Source: Geodermatophilus pulveris (lineage in GTDB: Bacteria; Actinomycetota; Actinomycetes; Mycobacteriales; Geodermatophilaceae). From it: a stretch of 64,000 nucleotides of DNA. The position numbers were made by a program, and so were the translations under genes. The notes under the pieces are model-generated. The model was not told the origin of the DNA and made no database searches. It saw only the letters and a list, made by a program, of their open reading frames with translations. Positions 56,601-64,000 of the stretch are shown in pieces. Position 1 is the stretch's first letter. Each line of letters starts with the position of its first letter. Where the stretch lies: positions 156,160 through 220,159 of the forward strand of contig NZ_FZOO01000008.1 in assembly GCF_900188375.1 (NCBI RefSeq). Direction: 5' to 3'.

Positions 56601-57143
56601 TCAGAGCAGGTGGCCCGGCTGCTCCGGGAAGGGGCGTCCCCGGGGCGGGACGGCGTAGTCGCCACCGGGGGTGGGGCCCCGCCGCCGGCCACCGCGTGCC
56701 CCGGGGGACGACTGACCGTCGGACGACGCATGGTGGGACGACGCACCGTGGGACGTCGCACCGTGGGACGTCGCACCGTGGGACGTCGCACCGTGGGACG
56801 TCGCACCGTGGGACGTCGCACCGCCGGACGACGGACCCGCCGGCAGCGCCAGGGGCTCCGTCCGCCACGACGGCACCGTGATCGTCCTGGGCTCGTCCCA
56901 CGCCGTCCCGGCCGCCAGCGCCCGCTCCTCGCACCACGCCTCGACCGACCGGCGCCACCGCCGGCCGGCGACGTCCATGCCGGCCAGGACGACGATGCCG
57001 ACGGCGACGGTCAGGCAGGCGTTGGCCAGCGCGGTCGCCACATCGAGGGCGGTGAGCTGCGGCCAGCCGATCGTGGCGAGCTGGACGCCGACGATCTCCA
57101 CGACGACGTAGAGCACGCCGTACAGCAGGATCGGGACCCGCAT
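56601..57143 (-). CDS. Two-helix membrane protein with GATSH pentapeptide repeats
   Basis: A 180-residue protein. Residues 1-50 form two membrane segments (PILLYGVLYVVVEIVGVQLA, ALANACLTVAVGIVVLAGM). A charged linker follows (RRWRRSVEAWCEERALAAG), then at about 105-138 a tandem of GATSH (five near-perfect copies plus GASSH), coded by a 15 bp repeat. The tail is Gly/Arg/Pro-rich. The His-rich repeat could bind metal, by inference only. The ATG at 57143 follows GGAGG. Divergent from the secreted esterase across 290 bp. Confidence 0.7.
   Translation of the reverse strand: MRVPILLYGVLYVVVEIVGVQLATIGWPQLTALDVATALANACLTVAVGIVVLAGMDVAGRRWRRSVEAWCEERALAAGTAWDEPRTITVPSWRTEPLALPAGPSSGGATSHGATSHGATSHGATSHGATSHGASSHHASSDGQSSPGARGGRRRGPTPGGDYAVPPRGRPFPEQPGHLL
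56724..56822. repeat. 15 bp in-frame tandem repeat
   Basis: The unit GGGACGTCGCACCGT is repeated about six times with few changes, each coding five residues of the GATSH array. The central copies are identical, a sign of recent expansion. Confidence 0.85.
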
Positions 57144-57434
57144 CGTGCACCTCCGTCGTGGACCGGACGTCCCCCCAACGGCAGGTCGGGCACCGCGGCG
57201 GCGTCGATCGGCTCGCGTGTCACCCATACGGGTGAACGGACGGGCGGACACCGGCTCGTCCCGGGTCGACAGCGTGCGATCGCAGACCCCGCGGACAGCC
57301 GCGGCCGTGCGTGCGGCTCCGGGATCACGACCGGGCCGCGCGCGTGGAGCGTGCGCGCAGCGATACGCAGGGTTGCGCCGGGGTGTGGCCTCCGACACCA
57401 TCGCGGCACCCGCACCACGGACGAAGGAGTCCCG
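57144..57434. other. Gene-free divergent promoter region
   Basis: About 290 bp between the GATSH protein gene and the esterase gene. No coding sequence supported. Contains the esterase ribosome-binding site GAAGGAG at its right end. Confidence 0.55.
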
Positions 57435-58868
57435 TTGCACCTGCGCCGCCGGCCCGTCCCGTTGGTCCTCACGCTCGGCACCGCCGCGGCGCTCGCCCTG
57501 CAGATGGCGCCCGCGGCCGCCCACCCCGGTGGGCACGGCCCGGACCGGCCCGCGACGCCGCGCCCGTGCACGGCGGCCGACAGCGTCGAGGTGCCGGGCG
57601 CGGAACGCGCCGAGACCACCTGCCTGCCCGACATCACGACGGCCGGCCTGCTCACGGCGCCGCCGGGCCAGTACACCGACCAGGCCGACTGGCTCCCCCT
57701 GCACGCCCCCGGGACGACCAACCCCAGCGGGGTGCCGGGGCTGCAGGTCGACGGCTACTTCCCGGACACCTCCTCGTTCAACACCACGCACGGCTGGGAC
57801 CACGACAGCCAGTTCGTGCTGCGGATCCCGGACGACTGGAACGGCGGCCTGGTGGTCACCGGCGCTCCGGGCAACCGCAAGCAGTACGCCTCGGACTTCC
57901 TGTTCTCGGACTCCGTCGTCGCCCAGGGCTTCGCCTACGCCTCGACGGACAAGGGCAACAACAGCCCGGACTTCTACCTTGACGGCGAGCAGCCCGCCGA
58001 CGCCGTCGCCGAGTGGCACGACCGCGTCACCCAGCTGGCCGTCGCGGCGAGGGGTGCCTTGAAGGAGCGCTACGGCCACGCGCCGGAGCGCACGTACATG
58101 GCCGGCATCAGCAACGGCGGCTACCTGGTGCGCTGGCAGCTCGAGAACCGCCCGGAGCTGTACGACGGCGGCGTCGACTGGGAGGGCACCCTCTTCACGC
58201 CGGACGGCCCGAACCTGTTCACCTACCTGCCCACGGCGGTGCGCTACACGCTGGGCCGGGCCGACGCCGACGACATGTACGCCGCCGGCTTCGCGCGCGG
58301 GTCGGAGTCGCTGTGGCCCTACCATCAGCAGGTGTACTGGGGCCTGACGCAGAAGGTGTACCGGGCGGAGTTCGACCCGGACTACGACCCCACCTGCCCC
58401 GGGGCGACGGCGGGCACCACGCTGCCCGAGATCCTCGCCCCCTGCGCCAGTGACGCCGACTACGACGCCTGGTTCGCCGACCCGGCATCGCAGCCGGTGC
58501 ACGACGCCCTGGCCCGCATCAGCCTCACGGGCAAGATCAAGAAGCCGCTGCTGACCCTGCACGGCACCCTCGACACCCTGCTGCCGATCAGCACCGACAG
58601 CGACGTGTACGCCGCGATGGTCGCCGACCAGCACCGGGACCGGCTGCACCGCTACTACCGCATCGAGGGCGGCAACCACGTCGACAGCCTGGTCGGCCTC
58701 GACCCGCAGCGCCTGCGGCCGATGCTGCCGTGCGCCCGGACCGCGTTCGACGCCCTCACCGCCTGGGTGGAGGACCGCGAGGAGCCCCCGGCGAGCGCCA
58801 CGGTGCCGCGGCCGGCCGGCAACGGCGCCACCGACCCGGCGCTGCTCGACACCTGCACGCTGAGCTGA
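57435..58868 (+). CDS. Secreted alpha/beta hydrolase (tannase / 3HB-oligomer hydrolase-like)
   Basis: A 477-residue secreted enzyme. A signal peptide (RRRPVPLVLTLGTAAALALQ, cut near AAAHPGG) precedes a large hydrolase. The nucleophile Ser226 is in MAGISNGGYLVRW, the acid Asp380 in HGTLDTLLP and the His415 in EGGNHVDSL. Inserted lid sequence has several Cys (PTCPGA, APCASDA, LPCART, DTCTLS). The layout resembles tannase/feruloyl esterase and 3-hydroxybutyrate-oligomer hydrolase families; the substrate is undecided. TTG at 57435 is chosen since a perfect GAAGGAG lies seven bases before it. Confidence 0.8.
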   Translation: MHLRRRPVPLVLTLGTAAALALQMAPAAAHPGGHGPDRPATPRPCTAADSVEVPGAERAETTCLPDITTAGLLTAPPGQYTDQADWLPLHAPGTTNPSGVPGLQVDGYFPDTSSFNTTHGWDHDSQFVLRIPDDWNGGLVVTGAPGNRKQYASDFLFSDSVVAQGFAYASTDKGNNSPDFYLDGEQPADAVAEWHDRVTQLAVAARGALKERYGHAPERTYMAGISNGGYLVRWQLENRPELYDGGVDWEGTLFTPDGPNLFTYLPTAVRYTLGRADADDMYAAGFARGSESLWPYHQQVYWGLTQKVYRAEFDPDYDPTCPGATAGTTLPEILAPCASDADYDAWFADPASQPVHDALARISLTGKIKKPLLTLHGTLDTLLPISTDSDVYAAMVADQHRDRLHRYYRIEGGNHVDSLVGLDPQRLRPMLPCARTAFDALTAWVEDREEPPASATVPRPAGNGATDPALLDTCTLS

Positions 58869-58877
58869 GGACCCGCG

Positions 58878-58954
58878 GGCGGCACCCTCCGGCCGGCGGG
58901 CGCCCCCGCGGACCCGCAGCGCAGCCGGCGGGTGCCCCCGGCGGACCCGCAGCC
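58878..58954. repeat. Short tandem duplication
   Basis: Two adjacent copies of a roughly 30 bp unit starting GCCGGCGGG and ending GGACCCGCAGC, between the esterase and the following gene. Few differences. Function unknown. Confidence 0.55.
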
Positions 58955-58967
58955 CGGCCGGGCGGTC

Positions 58968-59000
58968 CGGCCCCGGTCACCCGGACGGGTGACCGGGCCG
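58968..59000 (+). terminator. Hairpin terminator downstream of the esterase
   Basis: Inner stem GGTCACCC / GGGTGACC with a GGAC loop, extended by CGGCCCC / GGGCCG. About 100 bp past the esterase stop. Confidence 0.6.
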
Positions 59001-59043
59001 TTCGGTCCGGGTCGTCCCGGGGGTGTCTGGTCATCGTCCCCGG

Positions 59044-59538
59044 GTGACCGTGCCGCTCGTCGCCGTCCTGGTGCTCGCCGTGGGCCTGCCGCTGCTCGCG
59101 GTGTGGGTCGCCCGCCGGCCGCTCCGGTCGCGGTTGCGCCCCGACGCCGAGCCGGACCCGTGGCGGGACCCGGTCCGGAGGCACGGGCTCTCGGCCGGGG
59201 ACGCGTCGCGGATCGCCGAGGACGTCCCGAGGGGACGCCGGCTGCCCGACCCGCGGCTGCGTCCGGTGGCCGCCGAGTGGGCCCGCGAGCTGCTCGAGCG
59301 GGAACGGCCCCGGCTGCCGCGCGACCCCCGGACCCACGGGGTGGTCGTCGTGCTCCTCGCCGTCTGGCTGGCCGTCGTGCTGGGACGGGGTGGTCTCCCG
59401 GGTGGGCTCGGGCGAGGGCGTCGACCTGCCCTGGGCCACGCCCGCGGTCGGCGTCGCCCTCGCGGTGTGGGGGGTGCGGCGGCGCCGCGCGCTGCGACGC
59501 GCCGCCGAGCTCGACGACGGGCCGGCCACGACCGGTGA
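59044..59538 (+). pseudogene. Small membrane protein gene with an apparent +1 frameshift
   Basis: From GTG 59044 the frame codes a first membrane helix (PLVAVLVLAVGLPLLAVWVA), a charged middle (DPWRDPVRRHGLSAGDASR; EWARELLERERPRLP) and a second helix (THGVVVVLLAVWLAVVLG). At a run of G near 59391 it switches frame; the other frame goes on with VSRVGSGEGVDLPWATPAVG and a third helix ending VWGVRRRRALRRAAEL. Three G instead of four would join them. The downstream end is unclear because the joined frame runs into the convergent gene. No family recognised. Confidence 0.6.
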
Positions 59539-59601
59539 GCCGGTGGGCGCGGTCCGCCCGGGTCGCTCCCCGGACGGACCGCGCCACCCCTCTCGCCGGG
59601 G

Positions 59602-60952
59602 TCAGGTGGTGGGGTCGTCGTCCTCCTCGGTCTCGAACGGCTGGGGGATCACCGGGCAGTTGATGATGATGTTGCTCGGCCGCAGCCCCGCCACGAACGG
59701 GCTGCCCGGCCCCTCCGGGCTGATCGCCCCGCTCTCCACCAGCCCCTCGTCGACCAGCGCCCGCAGGTCGGCGAAGCCGGTGATCCGGCGCCGCTCGCCG
59801 GCGTCCACGGCCGCACGGGTCCACTGGTTGACGTGCGCGTCCCACATCGGGCTGTGGTCGTTGTCGTACGCGCGCCGGTTGTCCGGGTCCAGGAGGAAGA
59901 CGTTGATCGGGTCCTCCCCGCCGCTGGCCACCGTGTAGTTCAGCCCCTGCCGCTCCGGGTCGTCGCGGCCCTCGCGGCCGTTGATGTTCGGGGAGGGGCC
60001 GAGCAGCGCGGAGCGGTCGTCCAGCGGGCTCTCCCCGAAGCGGGGCAGCTCGGCGAGCCGCGGGGCGTAGACGCCGGCCTCCAGGGTGGCCGCGACGGGG
60101 TCGGAGGAGTCGGTGACGAAGTGGTAGCAGAGCTGGTCGCCGCCCTGGAAGCCGTCCAGCAGCTCCATCGTCACCTGCCGGTCGTGGACGTCGATGTCGG
60201 TGGCGCGGTCGTGCAGCCCGGTGTCGTTGGCGACGACCTGGGCGTTGAGCACCAGCCCGCTGGGCAGCACCACGGCCGAGGACCACTCGGCGTCGGCCAC
60301 GGCCCCGGGCTGGACGGCGGCGGGCGGGAACACGCTGGTCCCCGGGACCACGGTCTCCTCGGTGGCCGGCTCGACGCTGCGCTCGGGGCCGAAGTCGACG
60401 GTGCCGCGGAACCGCATCCGGTCCTCCTGGTCCAGGGAGACCTCCTGGTCACCGCCGCTGCCCCGCGCCCACACGAGCCTGAGCGCGTGGTCGACGCCGA
60501 GCAGCTGGGCGACGGCGAAGTCGGAGGCCTCGGTGATGATGTACTGCTCGTCGGCCCGCCCGTCCGGCCCCACCCCGCGGAACAGCGGCACGACCGCGGT
60601 GGCCTCCTCCGGGTCCTCCAGGTCGTGCAGCGCGATGGTGCTGGCGAGGAACACGTTCTCCTCGGCGGGAAGGCGGTCGACGCGGTCGATCAGCTCCTCG
60701 ACCAGACGCCGGCCCGCCAGCCCCTCCCCGGCCAGCAGCCGGGCCGCCTCGACCAGGGCCAGGCGCCGGTCCAAGCCGGGGCACCGGCAGGGTGGGTGTG
60801 CCGGTGACCGGGCCCGGTGGCGCAGCCGCGTACCGCGCCGCCCACCCGCCGGCGATGCCGCGGGGCGCCCAGCGGTGCGTCCGCGGGTGCACCCGGAGCG
60901 AGACGGCGGCCGTCCACAGGCCCAGGGCCAGCCACGTGGTGAACTCCGACAC
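59602..60952 (-). pseudogene. Hypothetical protein gene with an apparent +1 frameshift
   Basis: The start GTG 60952 gives VSEFTTWLALGLWTAAVSLR, one membrane helix and a basic loop (HPRTHRWAPRGIAGGWAARY). At CCCC near 60778-60781 the frame shifts; the other frame continues LDRRLALVEAARLLAGEGL and then a long soluble domain (AVVPLFRGVGPDGRADEQYI, NAQVVANDTGLHDRATDID, PINVFLLDPDNRRAYDN, LRPSNIIINCPVIPQPFETE). Removing one C gives 449 residues. The domain is not recognised. Alternatively the second part could start on its own, but no good start is seen. Confidence 0.6.
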
Positions 60953-61109
60953 GGCGACCACTCCCTCGTCCACCGGCCGCCCGACCGGCGACCGGTCGAT
61001 GACCACACTACCGCTCTGTGAATCAGGAAACACACTTCACATCTCGGGGTGTTCCCGTGCCGTGGGGACGGGCGTGTCGCGTGCGCGCCGCCGCACCCCG
61101 GCGGCCGGG

Positions 61110-61901
61110 TCAGGTGGCCAGCGAGCCGGCGAAGACCTGCCAGGCGAGCGCGCTCTTGGCCACCAGGCTGAGCACCAGGTAGGCCCGCTCGCCGTAGGCG
61201 TAGCTGCGCCACGGGCCGAGCTGCCGGTACTGCAGCCACTGGTTGACCGCGAAGCTCGTGAAGAACACGAACAGCGACCCGAAGATCCCGTAGACGAAGC
61301 CGGGGATCTGCTCGGCGCCGAGGATGTTGGCGGTGATCGCCACCCACGGGGCGGCCCCGGCGACGCAGCCGAACCAGAACGGCAGCATCGTCGTCCGGGT
61401 CCGGCCGGGCGGGTTCACCAGCTCCTGCAGCCAGCCGAACAGGATCATCGCGACGTTGGCGCCGGCGATGCCGATCAGCGCGGCGAGCCCGGTGATGCCG
61501 GTGTAGGCGCAGATCAGCAGCACCATGACCGTCGAACTGAGCGAGTACTCCAGCCAGCGGAACCGGTTGAGGCCGCCGCGCAGGTCCTCCTCGTAGCGGC
61601 GGCGGCCCACCGTGGCGGTCACCGCGTGGTCGACCGCGGCCAGGGCGAGGAAGACCGCGATCGCCGCACCCACGCCGACGTCGACCAGCGGCTCCGGGGC
61701 CGGCACCGGAGTCCCGGGCGGACCGGCCGGGAACGACGACGTCACGGTGATCGCGAAGTCGCTGGCCAGCAGCAGCACCGCGACGGCCTGCGCGGCGTGC
61801 AGCACCGCGAGCACCAGGTTCCAGCGCCGCAGGCCGGCCAGCCGGGCGTCGTCCACCCCCGTGGCGACCGGTGCCGAGCGGGGACGGGTGGTGCCGGTCA
61901 C
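61110..61901 (-). CDS. Heliorhodopsin
   Basis: A 263-residue seven-helix retinal protein of the heliorhodopsin family. The Schiff-base lysine is K249 in LSLVAKSALAWQVFAG (helix 7). The counterion Glu is E118 in RWLEYSLSSTVM (helix 3). The conserved histidines H35 (VLHAAQAV) and H92 (AVDHAVTA) have the same 57-residue spacing as H23 and H80 in heliorhodopsin 48C12, as I recall. Other marks: GANVAMILFGWLQE, FWFGCVAGAAPW, FAVNQWLQYRQLGPW. Its N-terminus should face the cytoplasm, opposite to classical rhodopsins. The GTG start overlaps the stop of the Lrp gene (GTGA). Confidence 0.93.
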   Translation of the reverse strand: MTGTTRPRSAPVATGVDDARLAGLRRWNLVLAVLHAAQAVAVLLLASDFAITVTSSFPAGPPGTPVPAPEPLVDVGVGAAIAVFLALAAVDHAVTATVGRRRYEEDLRGGLNRFRWLEYSLSSTVMVLLICAYTGITGLAALIGIAGANVAMILFGWLQELVNPPGRTRTTMLPFWFGCVAGAAPWVAITANILGAEQIPGFVYGIFGSLFVFFTSFAVNQWLQYRQLGPWRSYAYGERAYLVLSLVAKSALAWQVFAGSLAT

Positions 61902-62440
61902 GAAGGCCGCCTGCAGGGGAGGCCCCGCGGTCCGGCCGGCCGCATGGCCGACCGGCCGGCGCTGGGGGTGGCGCCGGCCGACAGCAGCGGCAGCGTCCGC
62001 CACGGCACGATCTCGGACAACGCGATCACGCTGGTGGACCGCACCACCGACGACGACCGGTTGAGGTCGACCAGCGTCTGCTGCAGGGCCTCGTGCGAGG
62101 TCGCGGCCACCCGGCACAGCACGTCCCCGACGCCGGTCGTGGCATGGGCCTCGAGCACGCCCGGGATGGCCTCCAGGTCGCGGGCCACGGCGTCGATCGC
62201 GCCCTGCGCGATCTCCAGGGTCACGAAGGCCTGGACGCCGAACCCCGCCGCGGACACGTCGACGTCCGGGCCGTACCCGGTGACCACGCCGGCCGCCTCC
62301 AGGCGCTCCAGGCGTGCCGTGACCGTCGCCCGGGCCACGCCGGTGAGTCGGGACAGCTCCAGGTCGCCGACCCGCCGGTGGTTCCGGATCGCGTCCAGCA
62401 GGGCCACGTCCAGCGCGTCCAAGGTCCGTCCTGCGGTCAC
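61898..62440 (-). CDS. Lrp/AsnC-family transcriptional regulator
   Basis: A 180-residue regulator. The N-terminal helix-turn-helix is LDALDVALLDAIRNHRRVGD to RLTGVARATVTARLERLEAAG; the C-terminal RAM ligand domain contains GVQAFVTLEIA and EAHATTGVGDVLCRV. The last 30 residues are an extra basic tail. Divergent from hppD, as in many Actinobacteria where an Lrp regulator controls tyrosine breakdown; overlapping heliorhodopsin places that gene under the same promoter. GTG 62440. Confidence 0.9.
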   Translation of the reverse strand: MTAGRTLDALDVALLDAIRNHRRVGDLELSRLTGVARATVTARLERLEAAGVVTGYGPDVDVSAAGFGVQAFVTLEIAQGAIDAVARDLEAIPGVLEAHATTGVGDVLCRVAATSHEALQQTLVDLNRSSSVVRSTSVIALSEIVPWRTLPLLSAGATPSAGRSAMRPAGPRGLPCRRPS

Positions 62441-62522
62441 CGTGACCTCTCCACCTGCCGGCAGGAACTGTGCTGGCTGCTCAGCTCGACTCGGAGGAGC
62501 CTAGCCCGATCAGGCAGTCTGA

Positions 62523-63821
<1,299 letters not shown>

Positions 63822-63825
63822 AGAA

Positions 63826-63894
63826 GGACCACCCGTCCCCCACGCCTCGCAGGCTCGGCGCGGGACCCTGGAGGGTGGCCGATCCAGTTCGTCA
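63826..63894 (+). repeat. Family A hairpin repeat, copy 5
   Basis: Arms GGACCACCCGTCC (63826-63838) and GGAGGGTGGCC (63870-63880), core CACGCCTCGC and GCTCGGCGCGGG, tail GATCCAGTTCGTCA. It fills the gap between hppD and the ribosome-binding site of hmgA, the same layout as the copy at 27.3 kb. Confidence 0.8.
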
Positions 63895-63906
63895 GGAGGA
63901 GTGGTG

Positions 63907-64000
63907 ATGGCGTTCTACCGGCAGGTGGGTGAGGTCCCGCGCAAGCGGCACACCCAGTTCCGCCGTCCCGACGGCGGGCTGTACTGCGAGGAGCTGGTGG
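63907..64000 (+). CDS. hmgA: Homogentisate 1,2-dioxygenase, N-terminus (cut by the right edge)
   Basis: Thirty-one codons are visible: MAFYRQVGEVPRKRHTQFR then PDGGLYCEELV, which match the start of actinobacterial homogentisate 1,2-dioxygenase. This enzyme opens the ring of homogentisate, the product of HppD just upstream. The ATG at 63907 lies seven bases after AGGAGGAG; two GTG codons just before it are less well placed. Confidence 0.85.
   Translation, partial: MAFYRQVGEVPRKRHTQFRRPDGGLYCEELV

Noticed and set aside
56724..56822. CRISPR array
   Set aside because: Units of 15 bp are directly adjacent with no spacers, in a coding frame.
56466..57434. Extension of the esterase frame upstream, including a repeated VGRRT stretch
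   Set aside because: It is the complement of the GATSH repeat gene; the signal peptide and ribosome-binding site fix the start at TTG 57435.

Overview
The window is high-GC, gene-dense bacterial DNA with many GTG starts, GTGA/ATGA stop-start overlaps and a complete actinobacterial housekeeping block. From memory of Mycobacterium tuberculosis, most of 7.6-49.9 kb matches the Rv2674-Rv2711 region gene for gene: ideR, sigB, a YihY-type membrane protein, sigA, ppgK, suhB, a LytR_C protein, DUF4193, dut, DUF3710, hydrolase, OB-fold, DUF3159, two TrkA proteins, APC permease, TrmA-like methyltransferase, dxs, RNase D/HRDC, DUF3000, hemE, hemG, hemQ, msrB. Heliorhodopsin, a DUF222-HNH gene and codon style suggest Geodermatophilaceae (Blastococcus, Geodermatophilus, Modestobacter type). 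That family assignment is an inference. No rRNA or tRNA genes were seen.

Layout. 0-3.5 kb: a minus-strand glycosyltransferase/methyltransferase/toroid-protein operon plus a Dabb protein. 3.6-7.6 kb: lipoprotein, DUF4192 protein, S9 peptidase. 7.6-13.8 kb: DtxR/IdeR regulator, an AcuC deacetylase overlapping a Pat-like acetyltransferase, and group 2 sigma factor SigB with an ECF-type promoter candidate. 13.8-23.3 kb: dtd, HhH-GPD protein, DUF3099, pseudouridine catabolism pair, DUF3039, YihY/BrkB, VanW protein, zinc-ribbon protein, principal sigma factor. 23.3-36.4 kb: ppgK, suhB, LytR_C protein, kinase-like phosphotransferase, DUF4193, dut and DUF3710 through DUF3159, TrkA pair, APC permease, RNA methyltransferase. 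36.4-49.9 kb: a Pro/Ala-rich surface protein, a probable LexA-controlled gene, dxs with a thiamine-binding protein, fatty-acid beta-oxidation pair, RNase D, and the coproporphyrin-dependent haem genes hemE-hemG-hemQ with msrB. 50-61 kb: an accessory stretch with seven apparent frameshifts in five genes (two-component system, DUF222-HNH gene, two hypotheticals), interspersed with intact small genes, cspA and a secreted esterase. 61-64 kb: heliorhodopsin overlapping an Lrp/AsnC regulator, divergent from the tyrosine-degradation genes hppD and hmgA (cut by the window end).

Two interspersed intergenic repeat families stand out. Family A (five copies) is a roughly 56 bp hairpin whose outer arms change sequence but stay complementary; one copy lies inside the coding sequence of the acetyltransferase. 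Family B (three copies, 81-84 bp) begins and ends with GTGA. In two places it fills the whole interval between a stop codon and the next start, supplying the stop, the ribosome-binding site and the start codon.
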